The notes below the pieces were generated by a model. The model was given only the letters and a program-made list of their open reading frames with translations, was not told the DNA's origin and did no database searches. The position numbers and the translations under genes were made by a program. Shown piece after piece: positions 8,606 to 16,498 of a stretch of 39,916 nt of DNA (position 1 is the first letter of the stretch; every line of letters starts with the position of its first letter). The stretch is from Actinomycetes bacterium (GTDB taxonomy: Bacteria > Actinomycetota > Acidimicrobiia > Acidimicrobiales > Ilumatobacteraceae), in contig JAIOPC010000003.1 in the NCBI GenBank assembly GCA_021414085.1, positions 1 through 39,916 on the forward strand, given 5' to 3'.

Positions 8606-9829
8606 ATGAGCGCACGACGTACCGCACTCTTGTGGGTTCTCGTCACTCTGATCGCAGGGCTTGCCGCGTACAGAATGCAGCCGCTGCTCGCCGATAGCCG
8701 CGATGCTCCTGCGACTGGCATCGGCACAGATTACCGGGCGACCGTTTACGGACCGAACATCCTGGTCTCCGAGCACAGCAACCCGTGGGACCCCGACGCG
8801 TCAGTGCCGCGCTTCGGTTCGTTTCCGGCTCCGCCGATCTGGCCAGTGAGCTACATCGCGTATCCACTACTTGATCGCGTTGACTACACGACCGGGCTGA
8901 CGCTGTTCATGTGTTGTTCGATACTGCTGGTCGCCATTGGTTGCGCACGCATCGCGCGATCACTCGGTCTGTCGCGGCAACGGGCACTGCTGGTTGCGTC
9001 GTTGATCGCGCTCTCACCGACGCACCTGTACGACCTAGCCCTCGGGCAGACCGGAGCCGGTTTGGTTGCGGCGGTGGCCTTCTTCGCGATTCGAGCTCGG
9101 CAACAGCCGAGCTGGTGGCACCACGTCGAGAAATGGACCTACGGCGCAACGATCCTGTTCTTGTTCGCCAAGCCGACGTTCGCACTCACTTTTCTGGCGG
9201 CCAACCTTGCATACGAGCGATCCGCACGAATTTTCGTTCGCTTCCTCGCCGCGGCGGTCGCCGTCGGTCTGGCCAACTTCATTGCGATCGTTGTGCGCTC
9301 TGGCGCAGGCCTCGGAACGATTCTGCGATCGATGCGCGAGACCAGCACGATCCTCAGCGAGGTACCCGTGAACCGCATGGACGGCGATCGACTCGACTTG
9401 CTGTCACTGATCCACCCATCGGCGCTGCTCGACCTGATCGCACTAGTCGCTGTTGCTGGCGGCCTGGTGTTGCTGCATCGAATGTGGCAGACGTCGCGCT
9501 CCGATCTGCGCGAGCGCCTTGTGATGGGCATCGGGTTAGTCACCATCGGCACCTATCACCACACGTACGACAGCCTCCCGTTGCTTGCATTGCTGTGTAT
9601 CACCGTCCTCGTGTGGCCAATGCGCCGAGCCATCCCACTTACGATCGGGTTAGTGGTGCCTGGATGGCTCTACGGGTTCAACGCCGTGCGCACGGCAATC
9701 ACCGATGTGGTCGCGATCGACTTCTTTGCGTTGTCGGCGCGCATCATCTTCCACGTCGTGGTCGCCGTCTTGGTGGTGACTTACCTCGATACCAGACGTC
9801 AGAACGCAGACTCGATCACTGTGACCTGA
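8606..9829 (+). CDS. GT87-like (DUF2029) polytopic membrane glycosyltransferase
   Basis: 407 residues from ATG 8606. An in-frame ATG further upstream would read into the divergent gene. There are about ten hydrophobic helices. Family features of GT87/DUF2029 mannosyltransferases are visible: an Asp-Tyr in the first extracytoplasmic loop (GTDYRATVYGPN, D42) followed by NPWDPDA, a GQTGAGLVAA segment, a KPTFALTF segment and THHTYD-like TYHHTYDS. Such enzymes use polyprenyl-phosphate sugars (typically mannose) on the outer face of the membrane. It sits among polysaccharide genes. The 3' end overlaps the convergent yraN-like gene by 31 bases. The family call is by motif recall and moderately firm; substrate is unknown. 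Confidence 0.7.
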   Translation: MSARRTALLWVLVTLIAGLAAYRMQPLLADSRDAPATGIGTDYRATVYGPNILVSEHSNPWDPDASVPRFGSFPAPPIWPVSYIAYPLLDRVDYTTGLTLFMCCSILLVAIGCARIARSLGLSRQRALLVASLIALSPTHLYDLALGQTGAGLVAAVAFFAIRARQQPSWWHHVEKWTYGATILFLFAKPTFALTFLAANLAYERSARIFVRFLAAAVAVGLANFIAIVVRSGAGLGTILRSMRETSTILSEVPVNRMDGDRLDLLSLIHPSALLDLIALVAVAGGLVLLHRMWQTSRSDLRERLVMGIGLVTIGTYHHTYDSLPLLALLCITVLVWPMRRAIPLTIGLVVPGWLYGFNAVRTAITDVVAIDFFALSARIIFHVVVAVLVVTYLDTRRQNADSITVT

Positions 9830-10272
9830 GTGCCGACCACCGCGGCCACATCGAAGCGGATCTCGAAGTGGCCAGTCGGTCGAAACTCGGCAAGCCAAAT
9901 CGCGGCCAACCGGCGAACACGTTGTTGCTTCTGCCAACCGACCGCGGCTTGCGGGCCTCCGAACTGTTCGGTGGCGCGTGCTTTCACTTCGCAAAACACG
10001 AGTACAGCCGGACCACTCAGAATGAGATCCACCTCGCCTGCCTGGCAGCGCCAGTTGCGAGCAACGAGCGCGTAGCCGCGTTGCGTGTACCACCGCAGCG
10101 CTTCATCCTCACCAAATCGTCCGCGCGCCTGAGCGGCAAGCGATCTTTGTGGCGCAGTCTTTGCTACAGGCCCAACTCGGGCGGGGGTAGCTCCTCCACG
10201 TTGACGTCCTTGAAGGTCAGCACGCGTACCTTCGGGACGAAGCGGGTCTTGCGGTACATGTCCCACACCCAT
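9799..10272 (-). CDS. YraN/UPF0102 family nuclease-fold protein
   Basis: 157 residues as drawn. The recognisable UPF0102 core starts near residue 47 (AQARGRFGEDEALRWYTQRG, then ARNWRC). It contains GEVDLI (E80, D82) and FCEVKAR (E95, K97), the PD-(D/E)XK-like signature of this family. The cellular role is unsettled. The start is problematic: between the DUF2469 stop and the core there is no ATG, GTG or TTG in frame, the codon at the natural place being GTA. The nearest in-frame starts are GTG 10266 and ATG 10272, which make the gene overlap DUF2469 by about 100 bases and add roughly 35 residues of unfamily-like sequence. The DUF2469-yraN order is the common actinobacterial one. Confidence 0.8.
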   Translation of the reverse strand: MGVGHVPQDPLRPEGTRADLQGRQRGGATPARVGPVAKTAPQRSLAAQARGRFGEDEALRWYTQRGYALVARNWRCQAGEVDLILSGPAVLVFCEVKARATEQFGGPQAAVGWQKQQRVRRLAAIWLAEFRPTGHFEIRFDVAAVVGTQVTVIESAF

Positions 10273-10463
10273 GCGTCGACCAACTCCACCTCGATCGCCT
10301 GGCGGGCGCCTTCACCGTTAACGGTGAGCTTGACATCGTTGGCCAGGTAGAAACGGCGCTCGGTTTCCACGGCAAAACGGAACATGCCCGCGATGTCTTG
10401 GTATTCCTGAGCGAGTTGGAGTTCGCGCTCGGCCTCGAAATTTTCGAGATCGTCAGAGCTCAA
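10164..10463 (-). CDS. DUF2469 family protein
   Basis: 99 residues from a TTG at 10463, chosen because the family begins with an MSxxDLExxE-like sequence and this frame gives MSSDDLENFEAERE. The conserved heart ETERRFYLANDVKL is present, as are the acidic N terminus and the basic centre. The family is small, restricted to Actinomycetota, and normally lies next to yraN and close to rnhB and rplS. The function is not known to me. Here rnhB and lepB, usually between rplS and this gene, are absent. Its last 100 bases overlap the only available starts of the yraN-like gene. Confidence 0.85.
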   Translation of the reverse strand: MSSDDLENFEAERELQLAQEYQDIAGMFRFAVETERRFYLANDVKLTVNGEGARQAIEVELVDAWVWDMYRKTRFVPKVRVLTFKDVNVEELPPPELGL

Positions 10464-10511
10464 CGTGGGTGCAGTCTCTTAGAAGGACACAGACACCGAT
10501 GGCAACGCCTA

Positions 10512-10859
10512 TCAGGCGTCGCGCTTTTCCTTGATGCGAGCTGCCTTACCGACACGATCGCGAACGTAATACAGCTTGGCGCGACGCACGTCGCCCTTCT
10601 TGAGAACTTCCAGCTTGGCAACCGTCGGGGCATGCACCGGGAAGGTGCGCTCGACACCAACGCCCGAGCTGATCTTGCGCACGGTGTAGGTCTCTTGCAC
10701 GCCGCTGCCCTGGCGGGCGATGACGTTGCCCTGAAAGACCTGGATGCGCTCTTTGTTGCCCTCGACCACCTTCACGTGCACTTTGACTTCATCGCCGGGA
10801 CCGAAGTCGGGGATATCGGTGCGCATGGACTGGGAATCGACAAAATCGGTGGACTTCAT
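10512..10859 (-). CDS. rplS: 50S ribosomal protein L19
   Basis: 115 residues, the normal L19 length. The body is unmistakable: [20 protein letters not shown], then [13 protein letters not shown], then [13 protein letters not shown], then [20 protein letters not shown]. The protein sits at the 30S-50S interface of the ribosome. ATG 10859 is used; a second in-frame ATG eleven codons later is less likely. It lies 48 bases downstream of trmD on the same strand, the standard trmD-rplS order, and is probably cotranscribed. A 6-base inverted repeat (ACGCCT/AGGCGT, 10505-10519) overlaps the stop codon but has no T-run, so I do not call a terminator. Confidence 0.97.
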   Translation of the reverse strand: MKSTDFVDSQSMRTDIPDFGPGDEVKVHVKVVEGNKERIQVFQGNVIARQGSGVQETYTVRKISSGVGVERTFPVHAPTVAKLEVLKKGDVRRAKLYYVRDRVGKAARIKEKRDA

Positions 10860-10907
10860 GGGGGCAACTCTCTGTCGGCTAAATAGTCAAACGACTGGAA
10901 CGAACGA

Positions 10908-11642
10908 TCAAGGATAGGTGACGGCAGGGAACTCTTCCAACAGCCGCTGCTCGGTTTCATCCAAGCCGCCACGGGCTTCGATCAGGTCGGGGCGATCGCG
11001 CAACGTGCGGTGTAGCGCCTGGGCGTGGCGCCAGCGGGCGATACGGGCGTGGTCGCCGCCACGCAAAACCTCGGGTACGGCCCAGCCCCGGAAGTCGGCC
11101 GGGCGCGTGAAATGGGGCTCCTCCAGCAGTCCGGTGGCGCCAAAGCTCTCATTGACCGGGCTGACCTCATTACCCATCGCCCCTGGTAGCAGCCGCACAA
11201 CTGCCTCAATGACGAGGCAGGCGGCCACTTCCCCACCGTTCAGAACAACATCGCCGACGCTGAGTTCACCATCTACTAGGTGCTCGCGCACCCGATGGTC
11301 GACGCCCTCATAGCGGCCCGCGATCAGCGAGAAGCCAGCCCCAGCCGCGAGTTCGTGAGCGAGCGCTTGGTCGAAGCGGCGCCCACCGGGACCGAGCAGG
11401 AACAAGGGTCGCGGCGGCTGCGCTGCCGCGACCGCGTCGAACAACGGCTCGGGCTTCATCACCATGCCCGCGCCACCACCGAATGGCGCGTCGTCGACGG
11501 TGCGGTGAACGTCGGCGGTGTGATCGCGTGGGTCGTGCAGCCGCAGATCGAGCAGCCCCGCGGTGCGGGCCTTGCCCAACATGCTCTCTGCGCAGAACGA
11601 ATCGATCAGCCCAGGAAAGATGGTGAACACATCGACGCGCAC
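10908..11642 (-). CDS. trmD: tRNA (guanine-N1-)-methyltransferase
   Basis: 244 residues from GTG 11642. It methylates G37 N1 in tRNAs reading CNN codons, using S-adenosylmethionine, in the cytoplasm. The SPOUT/trefoil-knot features are all present: MRVDVFTIFP start, DDAPFGGGAGMVMKPEP, LLGPGGRRFDQ, GRYEGVDHRV, LSVGDVVLNGGE (usual Tyr after GD replaced by Val), and PGAMGNEVSPVNESF with the linker to PHFTRPADFRG and VPEVLRGGDHARIARWR. rimM and rpsP, which often precede trmD, are not adjacent; the next gene upstream is the divergent DUF952 gene 19 bases away. It is followed by rplS. Confidence 0.96.
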   Translation of the reverse strand: MRVDVFTIFPGLIDSFCAESMLGKARTAGLLDLRLHDPRDHTADVHRTVDDAPFGGGAGMVMKPEPLFDAVAAAQPPRPLFLLGPGGRRFDQALAHELAAGAGFSLIAGRYEGVDHRVREHLVDGELSVGDVVLNGGEVAACLVIEAVVRLLPGAMGNEVSPVNESFGATGLLEEPHFTRPADFRGWAVPEVLRGGDHARIARWRHAQALHRTLRDRPDLIEARGGLDETEQRLLEEFPAVTYP

Positions 11643-11650
11643 AATCTGTA

Positions 11651-11656
11651 AGCCTA
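11651..11656 (-). promoter_or_regulatory. Putative -10 box (TAGGCT) of trmD
   Basis: On the minus strand TAGGCT lies 8 bases before GTG 11642. The whole gap to the divergent DUF952 gene is 19 bases, so the trmD promoter must overlap the DUF952 coding sequence and the mRNA would be leaderless. Confidence 0.4.
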
Positions 11657-11661
11657 CGACG

Positions 11662-11970
11662 ATGATCTTTCACCTGACCGAACCTGCCCGCTGGCAGCAG
11701 TCGCTTGCGGAGGGCCTGCACACAGGTTCCACCCGCGGTGTCGAGCTTGCGCAGGAGGGATACATCCACTGCAGCACCGCCGAGCAATGGCCTGGCGTGG
11801 TCGAACGCTTCTACGCCGACGCCACCGAGCTGCTGCTATTGCACGTCGACGAGAGCCAGCTCGACGCGCCCTTGGTCTACGAACAACTCGGCGACGCGCC
11901 GGAGTCGTTCCCACATGTGTACGGGCCGATACCAATCACGGCTGTGGTACAAGCCGAGCGGATACGCTGA
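11662..11970 (+). CDS. DUF952 domain protein
   Basis: 102 residues from ATG 11662; the frame is open upstream into trmD, but the family starts at this point with MIFHLTEPARWQQ. Other family marks are GYIHCSTAEQWPGV in the middle, LLLLHVD, and the C-terminal FPHVYGPIPITAV. DUF952 proteins are small cytoplasmic proteins; I know of no demonstrated reaction. It is the first gene of a plus-strand run with the GT-C, DUF6492 and WecG-type genes (gaps of 6, 13 and 2 bases), so it is probably cotranscribed with polysaccharide genes, perhaps only by position. Confidence 0.88.
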   Translation: MIFHLTEPARWQQSLAEGLHTGSTRGVELAQEGYIHCSTAEQWPGVVERFYADATELLLLHVDESQLDAPLVYEQLGDAPESFPHVYGPIPITAVVQAERIR

Positions 11971-11973
11971 GGA
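11969..11973 (+). promoter_or_regulatory. Ribosome binding site supporting a TTG start
   Basis: GAGGA, overlapping the DUF952 stop codon, stands 3 bases before TTG 11977 (GAGG core 4 bases). It is a little close but is the only Shine-Dalgarno-like sequence here, and no other start codon is available near the beginning of the hydrophobic protein. Confidence 0.45.
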
Positions 11974-11976
11974 TTC

Positions 11977-13641
11977 TTGCGGGGCGGCCTTAGAACACGC
12001 GCCGAATACTCGGCACGACTTTTCGAGTTCGGCTTGATTGTCGTTCTTGCGTTGCTGCCATTCTTCTGGCGACTGCTCGCGGACGCTGGCGACTTGCCAG
12101 CGGGCGATGCGTGGGCCTACGAGCGCATCTTCGATACGTACCACGCCACGGGACATCTCCGTTTAGTCGGATGGAACGACATCACGTTGGTCGGAGTGAT
12201 CCCGGTGACGTCGCTGTGGGTCGCGATCGTTGGGTACGGCCACCATCAACTTCATCTGCTCGGCTCCGTGATGTGTGCGTGCGCGTTGCTCGGTTTTCGT
12301 TCGCTGCTGATTACGTTCGGCGTCGCCCGGCGGATTCCTGCGCTGCTGCTGTTTGCTGGCTTCAGCGGGTTCGTTGGCATCGCCGGCACGTACCTGTCCG
12401 ACAGCTTTGCAATCGCTGGCGCGGTGTGGGCCGTTGCGCTTGCGTGCCGGGTTACACATCCGCGTGATCGCGAATGGCCGCGGTGGGCGAACGTTGCGGC
12501 AGTGATCGGCGCCGCGCTGGCGGCGTCGTTCGGATTCCTCGTCCGCCAGCAGATGGCTGTTGCCGCTCTCGCTGCCGCCTGGCTGCTGTTGGGCCGGCGG
12601 CCGTTCGCGCGCGACCGAGTCGTGCGCGCCGCACTCTTCGCCGCGACGTTCGCTGCCGTATCGGTTCCTGTTTACCTATGGCGATCGGGCCTCGAGCACG
12701 GAGGGAAGATCGAGTTCGACTTGCACATGCGCGGCATGGCTGCGGGTGCTGAAGCAATGTTCGTCGCGCAAGGTCTGCTGTTGTTTGCCACCTTGCTCTG
12801 GGTGCACGGCTTGCACCCCGTCACCAAGCGCGGAGCTGCAATCGTCGGGTGCATCGCGCTGGCCGAGTTCGCCGCCATGGCCGGCGGCTGGTCGCAAGTT
12901 GTGCCGGCTCATCCGTTGGTTTCCGGAATTCAAGAGCAGTACGGCCTTGATGGCGGCGCGGTCGCACTGATCGCCATTCTCGCTGCGGCAACTACCGGCT
13001 GGGTCTGGACCGCGCGCGCGTGCGTCGAATGGCGTGATCGTGGTGTACACCTCAGCGCCGAGTCACCATTGCGTCATCCCCTGGCGGCCGTTGCGCTGCT
13101 TGCGATCGCAGTCGAGGCCACCGTGGTTGTTGCTACGGGCGCGTACTGGACGCGCTACTCGCTGTTCATGGCAGTCGCCACCATTGTTGTGCTGTTGGCT
13201 CGGCCCCTCCAACGAAGCGCCGCTGCTCTGGCGATCACCATTGCGGTGCTGCTGGCTTCGTACTGGGAACTCGATCACTCGCTGACACCCACCGAAGCCA
13301 TCAAGGAAGCGGCAGCTATCACGTCCTGCCTCGGCATCGCCCCCGAACATCTCGATGCGACCTTTAGCTGGGATGGCAAGTACTACACGGGCATCGCATC
13401 TGTCTACCGCGGCGACCTGGTGAACGACGGCCTGCCAATCACGCACGACTGGTCGACTTTCCCCGCAATGCAACGCGACGCCGTGCTGACCCGCGCGAAC
13501 CCTGGCAACAACGATGCGTGGCTGGTGATCGGGCCGATCAGCTCCTCAGCACTGATTCCGACGACACAGCAGGACTGGTGGCTGACGGTGCGCCGATCTG
13601 CAATCACCACCGCCGACCAAGCTTCCTGCCTCGACCGCTGA
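11977..13641 (+). CDS. Polytopic membrane protein, probable GT-C glycosyltransferase
   Basis: 554 residues from TTG 11977. The sequence shows a basic N terminus, a first transmembrane helix (FGLIVVLALLPFFWRLL) and then a short loop with an acidic motif PAGDAWAYER (D44). That is the layout of GT-C enzymes, which hold a catalytic Asp in the first extracytoplasmic loop. About ten further helices follow, and a soluble tail of about 120 residues ends the protein. GT-C enzymes use lipid-phosphate sugars outside the membrane. I cannot assign a specific CAZy family. Its position between DUF952 and a DUF6492 glycosyltransferase, inside the polysaccharide region, supports the role. Confidence 0.6.
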   Translation: MRGGLRTRAEYSARLFEFGLIVVLALLPFFWRLLADAGDLPAGDAWAYERIFDTYHATGHLRLVGWNDITLVGVIPVTSLWVAIVGYGHHQLHLLGSVMCACALLGFRSLLITFGVARRIPALLLFAGFSGFVGIAGTYLSDSFAIAGAVWAVALACRVTHPRDREWPRWANVAAVIGAALAASFGFLVRQQMAVAALAAAWLLLGRRPFARDRVVRAALFAATFAAVSVPVYLWRSGLEHGGKIEFDLHMRGMAAGAEAMFVAQGLLLFATLLWVHGLHPVTKRGAAIVGCIALAEFAAMAGGWSQVVPAHPLVSGIQEQYGLDGGAVALIAILAAATTGWVWTARACVEWRDRGVHLSAESPLRHPLAAVALLAIAVEATVVVATGAYWTRYSLFMAVATIVVLLARPLQRSAAALAITIAVLLASYWELDHSLTPTEAIKEAAAITSCLGIAPEHLDATFSWDGKYYTGIASVYRGDLVNDGLPITHDWSTFPAMQRDAVLTRANPGNNDAWLVIGPISSSALIPTTQQDWWLTVRRSAITTADQASCLDR

Positions 13642-13654
13642 GCGCGACAACGCC

Positions 13655-14509
13655 ATGGAGTTCACGCTCATCACCCCGACCTATTTGCCAGATCTAGCTC
13701 GCGCGGAGCTGCTGGTGGAGTCGGTGCAGCGCTGCTGCCCTGGCCTCGCGCACCACCTGATCGTGGATCACCGCGATCTCCCGCACTTTCGGCACTTGAG
13801 CGACCGCGCGACCATCATCTGTTCGGACGATCTGCTGCCCTGGTGGATTCACCGATTGCCGGGACGTCGCTCGCTATGGCTCAGCCTGCGCTCGCGACCG
13901 AACCGCGGTTGGATCGTGCAGCAGATCCTGAAGATCACGGCGGCATCGCAAGTCGCGGCCGATGTCTCAATCTTCTGCGATAGCGACGTCGCGTTTGTGC
14001 GGGAGTTCAATCCGACTCGCTCGCTCCTTCGTGGCGACTCGGTGGCATTGCTTGATGTTGAGTTCGTCAACGACGAGGTTCGTGAGTGGACCGACGTTGC
14101 GGGTCGCCTGCTTGGTATCGCTCCCGACACCTTGTCGCCGCGCGGTCACGTCGGCAACCTGATCTGCTGGCGTCGCGACAATGTGGTGTCGATGATCGAG
14201 CGGATCGAGAATGTGGCCGGCACCGATTGGCGCACTGCATTGATGCGCTTGCCCACGTTCTCGGAGTACATCCTCTACGGAGCGCACACGCGCGCCGTGC
14301 TGGGCCACGAATATGCCGGGCAGCACCCGTCCACGCTGCCGTTGGTGAAGGCATCGTGGGGACTCGACCTCGGCGACGAACACGCCTTAAACGACTTCTT
14401 CGCCGAACTCGATCCGGCGACGGTGGCCGTCATGATCCACTCCAAGGACGGCATCGACCCCGCTCGCTACCGCGATCGCCTCGCGACCATGTGGGATGCG
14501 GTCAGTTAG
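13655..14509 (+). CDS. DUF6492 family glycosyltransferase-like protein
   Basis: 284 residues from ATG 13655. It begins MEFTLITPTYLPDLARAELL, the opening of a GT-A-type fold. It carries a DxD-like metal/nucleotide-sugar motif FCDSDVAF (D109, D111), followed by GHVGNLICWRRD and FSEYILYGAHTRAV, in the style of DUF6492 proteins. No membrane segment is seen, so it is a cytoplasmic enzyme, perhaps adding a sugar to a lipid-linked intermediate. Donor and acceptor are unknown. It is tightly packed with the WecG-type gene downstream (2-base gap). Confidence 0.65.
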   Translation: MEFTLITPTYLPDLARAELLVESVQRCCPGLAHHLIVDHRDLPHFRHLSDRATIICSDDLLPWWIHRLPGRRSLWLSLRSRPNRGWIVQQILKITAASQVAADVSIFCDSDVAFVREFNPTRSLLRGDSVALLDVEFVNDEVREWTDVAGRLLGIAPDTLSPRGHVGNLICWRRDNVVSMIERIENVAGTDWRTALMRLPTFSEYILYGAHTRAVLGHEYAGQHPSTLPLVKASWGLDLGDEHALNDFFAELDPATVAVMIHSKDGIDPARYRDRLATMWDAVS

Positions 14510-14511
14510 CG

Positions 14512-15282
14512 ATGCGAACAACACCGCTCTTCGGGCTCGACTTCGTCGTCAATTCCAGCATCGAGGAACTCGCCAACTCGCTAGAGCACGACGGACAAAC
14601 TTCGGAATCGAGTTGGCGTGTCGTGGTCACTCCCAACGTCGATCACCTCATCCGCTATCGGAAGTCGCCAACGCAGCGCCAGGTGGCAGAGTCGGCATAC
14701 ATGGTGCTACCCGACGGCGCGCCGATCGTGTGGGCCAGCCGACTGCTCAAGTCGCCGATCGATCAACGACTGGCGGGTAGCGATCTGTTCGCCGCCTGGT
14801 GGAAGAGGATCGTCGCGGCACAACGTCCGGTCGTCATCGTGGCGAGCAACGAGCAGCTCGCGCGCGAGCTGACGCACGACAACCCGCGCTGTCGCTGCAT
14901 CGTGCCGCCAATGTTCGCGGACGACGACCCGACGCGAGTTTCGTCGATCGTCGCCGACGTACTCGCGGAACTCGAGGCCGAACCCGCCGACGCTGTCGTT
15001 CTCGGACTTTCAACGGCGAAGAGTCACCTGATCGCGGCCAGCCTCACCGCGGCCGCCCCACCCCGCTCGCAGGCACCACTGGTGCTGCTGCTCGGCGCGT
15101 CTGCCGAGTTCTACTTCGGGCAGCAACAGCGTGCACCGAAGTGGGTGCAGCGGACGGGGCTGGAATGGTTCTATCGACTGGTCCGCGACCCGCGTCGACT
15201 AGCGAAGCGTTACCTCGTCGACGACATGGAATTCTTCCCTATGGTGTGGCGAGAGTGGCGGAGTCGCCGAGCGCGGCGATGA
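14512..15282 (+). CDS. WecG/TagA/CpsF family glycosyltransferase
   Basis: 256 residues from ATG 14512. Family marks: VVVTPNVDHLIRYR (38-50), LPDGAPIVWASRLL (66-79) with the conserved Asp at 68, and the C-terminal block QRAPKWVQRTGLEWFYRL (206-223) followed by DPRRLAKRYL. The family transfers N-acetylmannosamine or its uronic acid to undecaprenyl-diphosphate-linked GlcNAc at the inner membrane face. Two usual motifs are altered: the PKQE-type stretch reads LGLSTAKSH (164-172), and the Asp of the GxxFD motif is Glu (GASAEFYFG, E199). The 3' end overlaps the convergent GT4 gene by 44 bases. Family sure; donor specificity open because of these changes. Confidence 0.88.
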   Translation: MRTTPLFGLDFVVNSSIEELANSLEHDGQTSESSWRVVVTPNVDHLIRYRKSPTQRQVAESAYMVLPDGAPIVWASRLLKSPIDQRLAGSDLFAAWWKRIVAAQRPVVIVASNEQLARELTHDNPRCRCIVPPMFADDDPTRVSSIVADVLAELEAEPADAVVLGLSTAKSHLIAASLTAAAPPRSQAPLVLLLGASAEFYFGQQQRAPKWVQRTGLEWFYRLVRDPRRLAKRYLVDDMEFFPMVWREWRSRRARR

Positions 15283-16462
15283 ACTCCGCGCGCTGCGCGT
15301 GCATCGCGTCGTGGTCGTACGTCTTGACCCTCTGGTAGCCGGCGTCGCCGTACGCAATCCATCTTGCTCGTTCGGTGGGATCGGCAAACTCTGCGATTGC
15401 GCGTGAAAGCGCACCAACATCGCCAGGCGGAATGAGACGCCCTTCCACTCCGTCGGTCACGACTGAGCGCAACCCAGGGGTGTTGGAAGCAAGCACGGGC
15501 ACGCCTTGGGAGAAGGCATCGAACACGTTGCGTGACTGCTCGTCGCCGAGGTTTGGCACGATCAACGCGTCGACGCCTCGTAGCGCGTGAAAGAACTCGG
15601 GTCCATACCGCAGCGGCGTCGCCACGGCCAGCCGAACATGGTGCAACGAAGCCGCCGCGTGTTCGACTACCGCTTGCAGTTGGCCGACGCCCATCACCGT
15701 GCACTTCAGCTCGACCCCCGACTGGTCGACGATCGCGAGGGCCGACAACAGGGTGCGGACTCCCTTGGCCGGATCGAGCCGACCGATGTACATCAGGTGC
15801 GGCACGTGCCCGGCGGCCTCGGCGCGCGCGGCCGTGATCTGATCCGGTGTGGCGATCTCGGTGCGCAGGAACCACGCGGCCGGCGACACGAGATAGGGGC
15901 ACCCGGGTCTCAGGAACTCGGCGTACGCGGCGTGCGACACAAAGGCAAAGCGCGTGCGTCGAAAGAGCACCCGGTTGATTCGCTCCGCGACTGTGGCGCG
16001 CAGCCGCTGTCGCCAATTCGGGTCAACGCCGCTGGGGGTGCGCCAGGGCGTCGACTCAATGAACGTGTACCACGGCACCCGGCGTAACGCCGCGAACGGC
16101 ACACCCGTCCAGCCGTAGGGAATCGGATACTCGACGCATCCCATGAACGCAACATCCGCCCACCCGAGTTGCCGCCACATGGTCCACACTGCTCGCAGCC
16201 ACCCGCCGCCCACTAGATAACGCAGCAGGCTGGTGGCGTGTGGCAACGCCACAAACTCAAAGCCTTCCTGCTTGAACGCCACTGTGCCGGGTGGCGGCTC
16301 GGCAACCTCCATGATCGGGCAGACCACCCGCACCGCGCGCGCGATATAGGTGTGACGACTGAGATCACGCGCCGCTAACGCATCGAGGTAGACCACGCCC
16401 TGCGGCGAAGCGCCGGTGACGAAGGCCGGAACTCCCGTCAGGTGCATGTAGCGCTGGTACAA
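15239..16462 (-). CDS. Glycosyltransferase family 4 protein (TTG start)
   Basis: 407 residues from TTG 16462, chosen because a strong GGGAGGG ribosome binding site lies 4 bases before it; the ATG five codons later is too far from that site, and the frame is open further upstream into the divergent gene. A GT-B fold is seen: an N-terminal acceptor half and a donor half with MYIGRLDPAKGVRTLL (224-239), then DALIVPNLGDEQSRNVFDAF and SQGVPVLASNTPGL. The residue that is normally Glu in the EX7E motif is Asp here (VFDAFSQGVPV). No membrane helix is obvious. It is divergent from another GT4 gene with 45 bases between the starts. Confidence 0.82.
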   Translation of the reverse strand: MYQRYMHLTGVPAFVTGASPQGVVYLDALAARDLSRHTYIARAVRVVCPIMEVAEPPPGTVAFKQEGFEFVALPHATSLLRYLVGGGWLRAVWTMWRQLGWADVAFMGCVEYPIPYGWTGVPFAALRRVPWYTFIESTPWRTPSGVDPNWRQRLRATVAERINRVLFRRTRFAFVSHAAYAEFLRPGCPYLVSPAAWFLRTEIATPDQITAARAEAAGHVPHLMYIGRLDPAKGVRTLLSALAIVDQSGVELKCTVMGVGQLQAVVEHAAASLHHVRLAVATPLRYGPEFFHALRGVDALIVPNLGDEQSRNVFDAFSQGVPVLASNTPGLRSVVTDGVEGRLIPPGDVGALSRAIAEFADPTERARWIAYGDAGYQRVKTYDHDAMHAQRAEFIAALGDSATLATP

Positions 16463-16466
16463 GGAA

Positions 16467-16473
16467 CCCTCCC
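16467..16473 (-). promoter_or_regulatory. Strong ribosome binding site deciding a TTG start
   Basis: The minus strand reads GGGAGGG, then TTCC, then TTG. It is the best Shine-Dalgarno sequence in this neighbourhood and fixes the start of the minus-strand GT4 gene at 16462. Confidence 0.65.
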
Positions 16474-16488
16474 GACGGACCTGCGGCG

Positions 16489-16494
16489 AGGTTA
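16489..16494 (-). promoter_or_regulatory. Putative -10 box (TAACCT) of the minus-strand GT4 gene
   Basis: On the minus strand TAACCT lies 26 bases before TTG 16462, a spacing that leaves room for a short leader with the GGGAGGG site. It shares two bases with the plus-strand TACCGT box, so the two promoters would be mutually exclusive or face each other. Confidence 0.3.
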
Positions 16495-16498
16495 CCGT
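16493..16498 (+). promoter_or_regulatory. Putative -10 box (TACCGT) of the plus-strand GT4 gene
   Basis: TACCGT lies 9 bases before ATG 16508, the same TACCNT pattern and distance as upstream of 8606 and 25324, consistent with a leaderless transcript. Confidence 0.4.

Noticed and set aside
10505-10519. Hairpin ACGCCT-GAT-AGGCGT at the rplS stop as a terminator
   Set aside because: The stem is only six base pairs, it overlaps the stop codon and no T-run follows, so termination cannot be supported.
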